Origin: Clostridia bacterium
Lineage (GTDB): Bacteria > Bacillota > Clostridia > Christensenellales > Aristaeellaceae
Assembly (NCBI GenBank): GCA_009784985.1
Contig: WQXF01000003.1
Coordinates: 1 to 58,704 of the forward strand
Reading direction: 5' to 3'
Length of the DNA: 58,704 nucleotides
Shown: positions 17,968 to 25,785 of the stretch, one piece after another
Numbering within the stretch: position 1 is the first letter of the stretch
How the letters are laid out: the number at the start of each line of letters is the position of its first letter
The notes under the pieces: model-generated
What the model was told of the DNA's origin: nothing
The model's database searches: none
What the model saw: the letters and a program-made list of their open reading frames with translations, nothing else
Translations under genes and position numbers: made by a program

Positions 17968-19296
17968 ATGAAAGCAAGACTAGCCCCGGTATACTTCAAA
18001 GACGCCAACGAACGCGAACGTAAAGAATTTGCCCAACAATTGGAACGCCTGCGTTTGCTGTACGGCGACGTGGCTGAATTTTTGCCCGAAGTATGTGTCG
18101 GGGAGCCGCTGCCTCCCGCCGACGCAGTGCTTTTTCCCCAATTGATCGGCGCGGCCTTCCGGGAGTGGGAGAATTTGCGGCAATACGCTCTGCCCTTTGT
18201 AGTGCTCACCTCGCCTTACGGCACGGTGGAGATGTGGGATTGGGAGATCGTAACCTTCCTGCGCGGGGAAGGGCTCAATGTGTTTTCGCCCTACACGGTG
18301 GAGTTGGCCAAGGTGATCCTGCGCGCCCTGGCAGTCAAAAGCGATCTGGGCCGGGGCGCAAAGTTCCTGATGTTCCAGGATTCGCCGGGGGAGGGCATGC
18401 AGGCCAATATCTTTAAGCGCTTTTATTGGTGGGAGCAGGAATGCACCGACCGCATGGAGCAAACCTTTGGCATCCGGCTGATCTATCGCAGTTGGAAGGA
18501 AGTGAACCAGCAGGCGGAGCAAATCACCGACCAGGCGGCGAGGCAGGCTTGCGCTGATTGGCAGGTGGACCGGCAGGATGTGACCGAGCCGGTGTACCTG
18601 CGCACGGTGAAGTTATACATGGCCATCAAGGCCGTGATCCAGGAGTTGGGCGGCGTGGCCGGGGTGGGCGCAAATTGCCTCAACGAGTCTTTTCATAGCG
18701 GCACCACGCCCTGCCTGGCCTGGAATATGCTTTTTGAGCGGGATGGCGTGATCTGGGCCTGCGAAGGCGACACCCTTACCCTGCTGAGCACCTATATTCT
18801 GTATCACGCGTTGCACGCCCCGGTGATGATGACCAATATCTATCCCTTCCTGGTGGGCATGGCGGCCCTGGCTCACGAGAAGATCGACAAATTCCCGGAC
18901 ATCGCCGATCCGGCCAACCACGCTCTGGGCGTGCACTGCGGATACTTTGGTTTTGCGCCACGCTGCTTCTGCTCCCGTTGGGTGCTGCGGCCCAAGGTGC
19001 TGGAGATCGTGGACGAAAATGCCGTGATGGTGGACTGCGAGATGGCCAAGGGGCCCATCACCCTGGCCAAGATCTATCCGGACTTTTGCAGACTGAGCAT
19101 CATCGAGGCGGAGATTGAGGATTACGTGCAGTATCCGGGATCGGATTGCAGAAACGGCGCGCTGATTCGTTATCAAGACGGCGAGAGGGTGATGGAGGAG
19201 CTTTCATCCCATCACGCGCTGATCCTCCAGGGCAAACAAAAGGCCGAGCTATTGCAGCTGGCTAAGGTATTTGGTTGGGATGCCATGGTTTTGTAG
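17968..19296 (+). CDS. L-fucose/L-arabinose isomerase-fold protein
   Basis: 442 residues after GAGGAGG. The C-terminal half has features of the fucose/arabinose isomerase superfamily: NCLNESFHSGTTPCLAWNML, ACEGDTLTLLSTYILYHAL and an H-C-G-Y-F segment offering metal-ligand-like Glu, Asp and His residues. It is shorter than classical FucI (about 590) and resembles uncharacterised fucose-isomerase-like proteins of Firmicutes. Sugar isomerase activity is likely but the substrate is unknown. It is the last gene of the operon. Confidence 0.65.
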   Translation: MKARLAPVYFKDANERERKEFAQQLERLRLLYGDVAEFLPEVCVGEPLPPADAVLFPQLIGAAFREWENLRQYALPFVVLTSPYGTVEMWDWEIVTFLRGEGLNVFSPYTVELAKVILRALAVKSDLGRGAKFLMFQDSPGEGMQANIFKRFYWWEQECTDRMEQTFGIRLIYRSWKEVNQQAEQITDQAARQACADWQVDRQDVTEPVYLRTVKLYMAIKAVIQELGGVAGVGANCLNESFHSGTTPCLAWNMLFERDGVIWACEGDTLTLLSTYILYHALHAPVMMTNIYPFLVGMAALAHEKIDKFPDIADPANHALGVHCGYFGFAPRCFCSRWVLRPKVLEIVDENAVMVDCEMAKGPITLAKIYPDFCRLSIIEAEIEDYVQYPGSDCRNGALIRYQDGERVMEELSSHHALILQGKQKAELLQLAKVFGWDAMVL

Positions 19297-19344
19297 GGGA
19301 CGCCGCCCTCGACGTCCCGCCGCTTGTCATTTTGCCGGTTTTTC

Positions 19345-19373
19345 TTGCCCCTTTGCTTTTCTGGCTGTATACT
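19345..19373 (+). promoter_or_regulatory. Putative promoter of the AI-2E family gene
   Basis: TTGCCC, a 17-base spacer and TATACT, 23 bases before the start codon. Confidence 0.55.
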
Positions 19374-19395
19374 ATTCATACAGGGAGGGGAACGC

Positions 19396-20595
19396 ATGAA
19401 ATTCCAGCGCACGCCGCAGAACACCACCAAGGCGATCTACGCGTTTTTGGTGCTGGCCGCCGTGATCGTATTCGCCACCGTATGGGCCAACATCGGCGAT
19501 ACGCTGGCTTGGTTCGGGCGGTTGATCGGGTATGTGACGCCGGTGGTATACGGGCTGGTGCTGGCGTTTTTGATCAGCCCGCTGCTGCGTGTGTTTGAGC
19601 GCAAGCTGCTGCCCATGATCTTTGGCCGCAAGCTAAAGCCGGGGCTGCGGCGGGGTTTGGCGCTGTTGCTCACCTACCTGGTGGTGTTGATTGTGTTGAC
19701 GGCGGCGCTGGTGCTGATCCTGCCGCAGATCATCGCCAGCTTGCAGGAGCTGATCCGCCAGATCACCCTGCTCTTGCGCGACGCGCCCCAGTGGTATGCC
19801 AGCATCTATGAATGGATCGATGAAGTGCAGCACGACGAAAGCGCCAACGAGATACTGCGCGACTTGGCGGGGCAGCTGTTTATTAGTATGCAAGGAGCCT
19901 TGGCCAATGTGGGCGACTGGCTGGGCACGTTGGTGGCCGAGGTCTTGGCCGGGCTTACCGGTTTTGCTTCCGGCCTTACCAGTGGGTTGTTGGGCCTGAT
20001 CCTATCGGTGTATGTGCTGGGCAGCCACGAAAAGCTCATTGCCCAGGCACGGAAGGTACTCAAGGCCATACTGCCCGCCAAAGTCAACCGGGAAGTTGTC
20101 TTGATCGGCCAGGACGCGTACCGTATATTCAGCGGGTATCTGGCGGGAACGGCGCTGGACGGTTGCATCTTGGGTGCGCTTTGTTATATCGCCATGCGTA
20201 TATTCGGCTGGGAGTACCCGGTGCTTACCGCCGTGCTGATGGGTCTGTCCAATATGATTCCGTTTTTTGGCCCGTTTATCGGCATAGGGATAGGGGCGCT
20301 GCTCCAGCTTGCGGTTAATCCGTTGCATGCCCTTGGTTTTTTGATCTATGCGGTGGCTATGCAACAAGTGGACGCCAACATCATCACCCCGCGCATCGTA
20401 GGTTCCAGCGTCGGTTTGCCGCCGCTATGGGTCGTATTTGCTATTTTGTTGTTTGGCGGGCTGATGGGCATTGCGGGCATGCTGATCGGTGTGCCGCTGT
20501 TTGCGTTGCTGTTTAGTACGTCGCGCAGGGTGGTGGATGATTTGCTTCGGCGCAAGGAGGCGGCGAGGCGTGAGGAGGAATCCCTCCACCGCTGA
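19396..20595 (+). CDS. AI-2E family (PerM/YdbI-like) membrane transporter
   Basis: 399 residues from ATG 19396 after GGGAGGGG. It has about eight predicted membrane helices with the family's large central soluble region, then SVYVLGSHEKL and the C-terminal block IGIGALLQLAVNP followed by QQVDANIITPRIVGSSVGL. The family exports or exchanges small molecules and includes TqsA and sodium/proton antiporters, so the substrate is open. The last five codons and the TGA stop are supplied by a dispersed 130-bp inverted repeat that begins inside the gene. Confidence 0.88.
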   Translation: MKFQRTPQNTTKAIYAFLVLAAVIVFATVWANIGDTLAWFGRLIGYVTPVVYGLVLAFLISPLLRVFERKLLPMIFGRKLKPGLRRGLALLLTYLVVLIVLTAALVLILPQIIASLQELIRQITLLLRDAPQWYASIYEWIDEVQHDESANEILRDLAGQLFISMQGALANVGDWLGTLVAEVLAGLTGFASGLTSGLLGLILSVYVLGSHEKLIAQARKVLKAILPAKVNREVVLIGQDAYRIFSGYLAGTALDGCILGALCYIAMRIFGWEYPVLTAVLMGLSNMIPFFGPFIGIGIGALLQLAVNPLHALGFLIYAVAMQQVDANIITPRIVGSSVGLPPLWVVFAILLFGGLMGIAGMLIGVPLFALLFSTSRRVVDDLLRRKEAARREEESLHR

Positions 20596-20707
20596 GGTGG
20601 TCCCCCTCCCTTTGGCAAGGGAGGTAGGGGCTAAGAACGATAACTTCGCTAGAATCTCTACCCCCCTTGTCAAAGGGGGGAGGGCCACCGCAGTGGCGGG
20701 GGGATTC
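20578..20707. repeat. 130-bp dispersed inverted repeat, copy 1
   Basis: The ends read GAATCCCTCCACCGC and the complementary GGCGGGGGGATTC, with further inner complementarity (CCCTCCCTTTGGCAAGGGAG against a CCCCTTGTCAAAGGGGGGAGGG stretch). The whole unit can fold into a long hairpin. A second copy of the same length lies at 33114-33243. This copy overlaps the 3' end of the AI-2E gene. It contains no transposase and resembles a MITE-like or REP-like mobile repeat. Confidence 0.8.
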
Positions 20708-20762
20708 TCAAGTGGCGATATTAAAGCGGCACACAAGAAAGCATTAAGCTAAGACGTGCCCC

Positions 20763-20791
20763 TTGACAACCCGTCCCCTTCGTGCTATTTT
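20763..20791 (+). promoter_or_regulatory. Strong promoter of the ABC-2 exporter leader
   Basis: TTGACA, a 17-base spacer and TATTTT, followed by a 230-base untranslated leader before the ABC ATPase start at 21028. Confidence 0.75.
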
Positions 20792-20797
20792 GAAACA

Positions 20798-21027
20798 AAA
20801 TAAAAGAAAGGTGGCGTATTTGTGTCGGTTCGGTGTGTGGAGGTTTGCGCGAAGTAAATAGCTTCGCGGAGGCAGAGACTTGCGGGCGCGCACGCCTGTT
20901 TGTTTGCCTTCCGCACAGATTGCGCCACACAAGCTGCTGACCACGGAAGCATGTTGCAATAAAGTTGCGGCGTGTCTGTCCGTGGTTTTTGTATGCCAAT
21001 TCATTATCAAATGGAGGAAAATCAGTC
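20798..21027 (+). ncRNA. Structured 5' leader with three-way junction and terminator hairpin (riboswitch candidate)
   Basis: There are no plausible ORFs here. Predicted pairings by eye: P1 TGTGTGG (20834-20840) with CCACACA (20925-20931); P2 CGCGAAG (20848-20854) with CTTCGCG (20862-20868); P3 GAGGCA with TGCCTT, with an inner GGCG-CGCA-CGCC hairpin. A terminator-like hairpin ACCACGGA/TCCGTGGT plus T tract (20940-20990) follows. The 5' strand of P1 can also pair with the 5' strand of the terminator stem, giving a possible antiterminator. It matches no riboswitch consensus I recall (TPP, T-box, guanidine, PRPP, FMN and others). Confidence 0.5.
20940..20990 (+). terminator. Attenuator hairpin in the exporter leader
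   Basis: ACCACGGA pairs with TCCGTGGT around a loop that holds a small inner GCAA/TTGC stem. It is followed by TTTT. It lies 38 bases before the ABC ATPase start, so it would stop leader transcription unless prevented. Confidence 0.65.
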
Positions 21028-22008
21028 ATGTACGTTATCCATACCAAGGGGCTCACCAAATCCTATCGCCGGTTTGAGAAGGAGGAAGGGCTCCGGGGCA
21101 GCATCCGCAGTTTGTTCCACCGGCAATTCGTAGTCAAAACCGCGGTGCGGGACTTTGATTTGCAAGTAAAAGAAGGCGAGTTTGTGGGCCTGATCGGCCC
21201 CAACGGAGCCGGCAAAACCACCCTGGTCAAGATGCTTACGGGCATCATCGCCCCCACATCCGGCGAGATCGCCGTGTTGGGGTATTATCCAAATAAGCTG
21301 GAAAACGCGTTCAAAAAACAGTACGCGGTGGTGATGGGGCAAAAGAGCCAGCTGATATTCGACCTAACCGCCGCCGATACATTCCTGCTGTTTAAAGAGA
21401 TGTACGAGATACCCAAGGAGGTATACCGCCGTAACCTGGAGCTGTTTATCGACTTGTTTGGCGCGCGGGAGTACCTCAACATGCAGGTGCGCACCCTTTC
21501 GTTGGGTGAGCGCATGAAGATGGAGCTGGTTACGGCGCTGCTGCACAACCCCAAAGTGCTGTTTTTAGATGAGCCAACGATTGGGCTGGACGCCCCCGCC
21601 CAAAGGCAGATACGGGCGTTTTTGAAAGAAGTGAACCAGCGCAACGGCACCACAATTTTGCTTACTTCCCACTACATGGAGGATGTGCGCAGCCTTTGCC
21701 CCCGCAGCGTGGTGGTGGGCCAGGGGCAAAAGGTGTACGATGGCAGTACCGAAGCGTTATTTAACGCCTACCAAACCCATAAAAAGATCACTGTTTTGTT
21801 TGCGGGGGAAAGCCATTTTGCCGTGCCGGTTGGTTGCACAATGATCGAGCAGAGCCCCCACAAGGCGGTGTTTACCGTGCCCAAAGAGCAAGGTGGGGCC
21901 GTGCTGGAGCGGATCATGGGGGAGTATCCCCTCAACGATATCTCGATAGAAGAAGAGGACATGGGTGTGATCGTAGAAAAAATCTATCAGGGAGAGACTG
22001 GAGCATGA
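21028..22008 (+). CDS. ABC exporter ATP-binding protein (COG4586-like)
   Basis: 326 residues after GGAGG. Walker A GPNGAGKTT, signature LSLGERMKMEL, Walker B VLFLDEPT and the switch His in LTSHYMED. The N-terminal extension and the C-terminal regulatory tail match the ATPase of ABC-2 systems with two dissimilar permeases. The ATG at 21028 is preceded by GGAGGAAAATCAGTC. It is translationally coupled to the first permease (ATGA overlap). The substrate is unknown. Confidence 0.92.
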   Translation: MYVIHTKGLTKSYRRFEKEEGLRGSIRSLFHRQFVVKTAVRDFDLQVKEGEFVGLIGPNGAGKTTLVKMLTGIIAPTSGEIAVLGYYPNKLENAFKKQYAVVMGQKSQLIFDLTAADTFLLFKEMYEIPKEVYRRNLELFIDLFGAREYLNMQVRTLSLGERMKMELVTALLHNPKVLFLDEPTIGLDAPAQRQIRAFLKEVNQRNGTTILLTSHYMEDVRSLCPRSVVVGQGQKVYDGSTEALFNAYQTHKKITVLFAGESHFAVPVGCTMIEQSPHKAVFTVPKEQGGAVLERIMGEYPLNDISIEEEDMGVIVEKIYQGETGA

Positions 22009-22802
22009 GAAAATATTTAGAAGTATTTCGCCTCAGCTTTAAGATGCAAATCGTATGGCGCTTTGATGTGGCCATGACCATGGTGGCCACCGTGGCCCGC
22101 ATCGTGGCGGCGTGGGTGTTGTGGCAGGCCATTTTTGCGGGCAAAGAATTGGTAGGAGGCTTTACTGTGGGGGCGATGCTCTCTTATTACGTGGTATGTT
22201 CCATCGTTAGCTCTATCGACTTTTCGCATAAAATCAGTGGTGAGGTGTGTTGGCTCATCCGAGATGGCCGGTTTTCCGGGCACATGGTGGCGCCCATGAA
22301 CCCCTTGGGCTTTTTTGGCTCGATGCAGGCAGGGGAGTCGGCGTTTCACCTGGGCTTTAGCCTCATTGCGGCGGCCATATGCGCCGTTGCTTTTGGCATG
22401 CGGGTGGCCCTTTCGGCAGATATCCTGCAGATCCTGCTGGCGGCAGCCATGATTCCCCTGGGCCTTGCCTTTATGGCCGGGTATCATTTTTGGATCGGCA
22501 CGCTTACGTTTAAGTTCTTGGATATCGACTTTTTCCTGCACGTGCAGGGAAATGTGATCGCCTTTGCCACCGGGGCCTTGATCCCGCTGGCTTTGTTGCC
22601 CCAAGGGCTGCTGCAAGTGCTGCGATTGCTCCCCTTTACCCATGTGGTCTACACGCCGGCCATGCTGCTCACCGGGCAAATGGCCACTGGGGAGGGGTTG
22701 TTTGGGCTTGGGGTGCTGGCGATGTGGACGGCGGCCATGCTGGCGATTGCCCAGCGCACCTACGGCCGCCTGCGAGTAAAGTATGATGGGGTAGGGATAT
22801 GA
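22005..22802 (+). CDS. ABC-2 permease (COG4587-like)
   Basis: 265 residues from ATG 22005 overlapping the ATPase stop. Six predicted helices. The cytoplasmic coupling region after helix 2, SGEVCWLIRDGRFSGHMVAP, is characteristic of this permease class (DUF990-like). It acts with the following permease as a heterodimer in an exporter of unknown substrate. Confidence 0.85.
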   Translation: MRKYLEVFRLSFKMQIVWRFDVAMTMVATVARIVAAWVLWQAIFAGKELVGGFTVGAMLSYYVVCSIVSSIDFSHKISGEVCWLIRDGRFSGHMVAPMNPLGFFGSMQAGESAFHLGFSLIAAAICAVAFGMRVALSADILQILLAAAMIPLGLAFMAGYHFWIGTLTFKFLDIDFFLHVQGNVIAFATGALIPLALLPQGLLQVLRLLPFTHVVYTPAMLLTGQMATGEGLFGLGVLAMWTAAMLAIAQRTYGRLRVKYDGVGI

Positions 22803-23602
22803 GTAAAAATATGTATAGAAATGTACGGTTTATCTTGCTGCTGATCAAGCTGAAGCTGTCGAGGATGATGGTGTTTCGGTTTAGCTTTTTCGGCGCGTTT
22901 TTTGCGGACGGCACGCTGTTTTTGGTGCAGTTGCTCACCTTTTCCACCATATACGGCCATGTGGATAGCATAGGCGGCTGGGACAGGGGCCAGATGATCC
23001 TATTCGTGGGTACGTTTTCGCTGATCAACGCCCTGAACATGCTGATTTACTTTTTTGGCGTGATCGGTATCCCCGATAAAATCAAGCGGGGCGATTTGGA
23101 TCAGTACCTTACCAAACCCATCAACCCATTGCTGCGCCTCACCTTTGAGAGCGTAAACCCCGGCTCGTTTCTGCTGGTGGTGATGAGTGTGCTGATCATA
23201 GGCTACGGCGTGTCGGTTTCGGGGATTGAGGTGTCGGCCGGCCTTGCCTTGGCTTATACCGGGCTGGTTTTGCTGATGACCCTGCTTTGGTACGACATGG
23301 AAGTGATCCTGCGCACCATTCCGTTCCTGGTGATTTCCGCCAACGGCATTGAGCAGCTGGAGGGGCATTTGATTGACCTGAACTTTAAGGTGCCCGGTGT
23401 GTTGTACAATGGGGTGTTGAAGGTGCTGTTTTATTTCATCATGCCCTATGGTGTGATGTCCACGGTGCCGACGCAGTTGCTGTCCGGCGTGGTTACGGCG
23501 CCGGGGCTGGTGCAGGCGCTGTGTGTGGTGGTGGTGTTTACGGTGTTTACGTTGTGGTTTTGGCGGTTTGGGTTAAGGCGGTATAAGAGTGCGAGTAGTT
23601 GA
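22799..23602 (+). CDS. ABC-2 permease (COG3694-like)
   Basis: 267 residues. Its ATG overlaps the previous stop. Six predicted helices, with the coupling motif PDKIKRGDLDQYLTKPINPL that recurs in this family. It is the third and last cistron of the exporter operon, whose expression is probably set by the leader RNA at 20798-21027. Confidence 0.85.
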   Translation: MSKNMYRNVRFILLLIKLKLSRMMVFRFSFFGAFFADGTLFLVQLLTFSTIYGHVDSIGGWDRGQMILFVGTFSLINALNMLIYFFGVIGIPDKIKRGDLDQYLTKPINPLLRLTFESVNPGSFLLVVMSVLIIGYGVSVSGIEVSAGLALAYTGLVLLMTLLWYDMEVILRTIPFLVISANGIEQLEGHLIDLNFKVPGVLYNGVLKVLFYFIMPYGVMSTVPTQLLSGVVTAPGLVQALCVVVVFTVFTLWFWRFGLRRYKSASS

Positions 23603-23636
23603 GGTTTATTATCCTGCACACTTTGCAGCTGGAAAA

Positions 23637-23657
23637 AGCCGCCCCGGGGTGGCGGCT
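23637..23657 (-). terminator. Terminator shared by the exporter operon and the convergent toxin-like operon
   Basis: AGCCGCC pairs with GGCGGCT. On the minus strand the stem is followed by TTTTTCC, making a good terminator for the 23684-24405 operon. On the plus strand the tail is weaker. Confidence 0.7.
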
Positions 23658-23683
23658 AATCCTTTGATCTCATTCAGCAGGCT

Positions 23684-23950
23684 TTATGTTTGGGGAGATG
23701 CGTAAAGCGTCTTTCCTACTAACGCATTAATACTATTGTCTCCCAGATGTATGCAGATATCCACCTCGTCCATCGGCTTTGCGCTGTTCTTTCGTATTAG
23801 AGGAATGGATGTTATCTCATACCTCACGTTCCCATCAGTAACAAAGTCGCCGATTCGGGCGCTTCCTTTCGAATCGACGCCTACTACATGGTAGTAATCA
23901 AATCCTGGTACCTTAAACGCTTCTTTTACTGTAGTTTGAAACAAAATCAT
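23684..23950 (-). CDS. Small beta-barrel-like protein, possible immunity partner
   Basis: 88 residues. ATG overlaps the stop of the upstream gene (ATGA), so it is translationally coupled. The pattern of alternating hydrophobics around VDSKGSARIGDFVTDG and the ending DICIHLGDNSINALVG resembles the EF-Tu domain-2 style barrels found in some small immunity or translation-factor-like proteins. This is a weak resemblance. Position directly after a toxin-domain-like gene makes an immunity role plausible but unproven. Confidence 0.5.
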   Translation of the reverse strand: MILFQTTVKEAFKVPGFDYYHVVGVDSKGSARIGDFVTDGNVRYEITSIPLIRKNSAKPMDEVDICIHLGDNSINALVGKTLYASPQT

Positions 23951-24405
23951 TCCCTCCTATCCCAAAACATCATATGCCTCAGTTTTTCTAATTGCGCTTT
24001 TGTTTGCTCATTTTCGTGCTCAGGTATTCCGTAGGCCACCTGATTTTTGATGAGTTTTTCCTTGGCTTCGATTTCGAGCATTGCTGCATTTCCTGTAGAA
24101 ACCCTGCCGCTCCTAAATTGGGCCGTGTGTATAAGCTCCTCAAAAACTTCTGACGCTGTCGGAGGCCTTGCGTGCCGGAAAATGACCAGTTTTTCGTTCA
24201 GCGTTAAGGCGTCGGCTTCACGCATATCAAGATACTCGTCAAGCTCGGGAGAAGAAAGCATTTCTCCGCCACTCTTTTCAAAAGCCTCTTTGATCCTGCG
24301 GAGCTTTGCACTGGCTATGGGAACATGCACATTACCAAATCCAAGCTTTTTCAGACCAGCATCACCCGTGTTTATTATACCTCCATTTTGTGCGGCTTGC
24401 AACAC
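23947..24405 (-). CDS. Toxin-module-like protein (EELIH motif), N-terminally short
   Basis: 152 residues from GTG 24405, preceded by GGGAGGGTGGG. No signal peptide or trafficking domain. The C-terminal part (FEELIHTAQFRSGR, then EIEAKEKLIKNQVAYGIPEHENEQT) matches a domain I know from the C-termini of polymorphic-toxin and phage minor-head fusion proteins. The EELIH segment may be a metal-binding or catalytic motif. Here the domain stands almost alone, so this may be a detached toxin tip, the remnant of a longer protein, or an intact intracellular effector. Confidence 0.55.
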   Translation of the reverse strand: MLQAAQNGGIINTGDAGLKKLGFGNVHVPIASAKLRRIKEAFEKSGGEMLSSPELDEYLDMREADALTLNEKLVIFRHARPPTASEVFEELIHTAQFRSGRVSTGNAAMLEIEAKEKLIKNQVAYGIPEHENEQTKAQLEKLRHMMFWDRRE

Positions 24406-24464
24406 CGTTAAAACCCACCCTCCCTGGACATACTGTTTTTACATACCGCAAGGGAGGGAATGGG

Positions 24465-24665
24465 ATGGATCGTCTGTCGCTGCTGCTGGCAATCATCGGC
24501 GCGGTCAATTGGGGGCTTATCGGCTTGTTTCAGTTTGATTTGGTGGCCTTTTTATTTGGTGGCCAGGGCGCGGTGGTGAGCCGCATCGTATATGGGTTGA
24601 TCGGCGCGGCTGGGCTATGGTGCATTACGTTGCTGTTCCGGGATCGGGAAATCATAAAAGAGTGA
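24465..24665 (+). CDS. DUF378 small membrane protein
   Basis: 66 residues from ATG 24465 after AGGGAGGG. Two membrane helices with the family signature LLLAIIGAVNWGLIGLFQFD and a second helix ending in LLFRDRE. The family is common in Firmicutes and has no established function. An inverted repeat follows directly after the stop codon. Confidence 0.88.
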   Translation: MDRLSLLLAIIGAVNWGLIGLFQFDLVAFLFGGQGAVVSRIVYGLIGAAGLWCITLLFRDREIIKE

Positions 24666-24673
24666 ACGATGAC

Positions 24674-24779
24674 GGTGAACAATGAACAGTGAACAGTGAA
24701 CAATGGGCTGCGGTGAGGTGATTAGCTTTGCCGTGGCCTATTGTTCACTGTTCACTGTTCGTTCTTCATTGTTCATTGT
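24674..24779. repeat. GTGAACA-type hairpin repeat, copy 1
   Basis: Multiple GAACAATGAACAGTGAACA units on the left are mirrored by TGTTCACTGTTCAC and related units on the right, around a GGCTGCGG / CCGTGGCC core. The arms are imperfect. The related perfect copy at 36367-36464 shares the same words. It would fold as a long hairpin in RNA and could stop transcription in both directions. Confidence 0.75.
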
Positions 24780-24915
24780 GCAAGGAAGCGCCTGGCTTGT
24801 TCGTTATATTTCGTATGAAATCAAATTTCGACGCTACACCTTGCGGCGGATATGTAGTATAATACCGAGGGGCACACTTCTAGCGGACTTCCAATGGAGA
24901 GGGCGGTGAGCGCGC

Positions 24916-25785
24916 TTGTCGCAACTGTGGCAACAGATCAGCAACATGGCTTGGAACATCATCCATCGGCCCACCTTGTCCGATGTGCTGGATGTGTTGC
25001 TGGTGAGCTTTTTGATCTATCAGTTGCTCAAGTTTACCCGCGGAACCCGCGTGAGCCAGGTGCTCAAGGGATTGGGCATCCTCCTGCTGTCCACTTGGAT
25101 CACCGAGGTTTTTCGGCTGCGCACCATCAATTGGATATTGCGCTGGCTGGTGAATGCCGGGGCCGTGCTGGTGGTGGTGCTGTTCCAGCCTGAGCTGCGC
25201 CGTATATTAGAAGAGATTGGCCGCACCCCCCTGCTCAAAAAGATGCGGGCAGCCGAAGAGGATGCGGGCGATAAGATCATAGCCGCCGAACTGACCCAGG
25301 CGCTGCTTAACATGGCAAAGCGCAAGGTAGGCGCGCTGGTGGTGATCGAGCAAGGCTCCCCTCTAAAAGAAATCTGGGATACCGGCACACGGGTCGATGG
25401 CCGGGTGAGCCAGCCATTGATCGAGAATATATTTGAGCCCAATACGCCGCTCCACGACGGCGCGGTGATCGTGCGTGGCGACCGGGTGGAGGCCGCGGGC
25501 TGCGTGCTGCCCCTTTCCGAGGGTGCGGGCATCAGCCGGGAGCTGGGCATGCGCCATCGTGCGGCCCTTGGCGTTTCCGAGGCCAGCGACGCCGTCGCGT
25601 TGATTGTTTCGGAAGAGACGGGCATCATTTCCATGGCCCGGGGCGGAAAACTCACCCGGCACATGGATGAGCGTACCCTTACTGCGCTGCTGCAATCCCT
25701 ATACAATAAGCCGGTGAAGACCGGCTTGCTGGCCACGATTATGACGTTAAGGAGGCGCGCCGGTCATGAGCCAACTCGAGAATAA
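24916..25785 (+). CDS. cdaA: Membrane diadenylate cyclase CdaA
   Basis: 289 residues from TTG 24916 after GGGCGGTGAG. Three N-terminal membrane helices (to about residue 85) are followed by a coiled linker and a DAC (DisA_N) domain with the catalytic LHDGAVIVR and MRHRAALG motifs, i.e. DGA and RHR. It makes cyclic di-AMP from two ATP at the membrane, and c-di-AMP controls potassium and osmolyte balance. The gene overlaps cdaR by 20 bases, the order conserved in Firmicutes. The third usual gene, glmM, is not adjacent. Confidence 0.96.
   Translation: MSQLWQQISNMAWNIIHRPTLSDVLDVLLVSFLIYQLLKFTRGTRVSQVLKGLGILLLSTWITEVFRLRTINWILRWLVNAGAVLVVVLFQPELRRILEEIGRTPLLKKMRAAEEDAGDKIIAAELTQALLNMAKRKVGALVVIEQGSPLKEIWDTGTRVDGRVSQPLIENIFEPNTPLHDGAVIVRGDRVEAAGCVLPLSEGAGISRELGMRHRAALGVSEASDAVALIVSEETGIISMARGGKLTRHMDERTLTALLQSLYNKPVKTGLLATIMTLRRRAGHEPTRE

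Noticed and set aside
20798-21027. Assignment of the leader to T-box, TPP, guanidine, PRPP or FMN classes
   Set aside because: None of the fixed consensus words of those classes could be found, so it is left unclassified.
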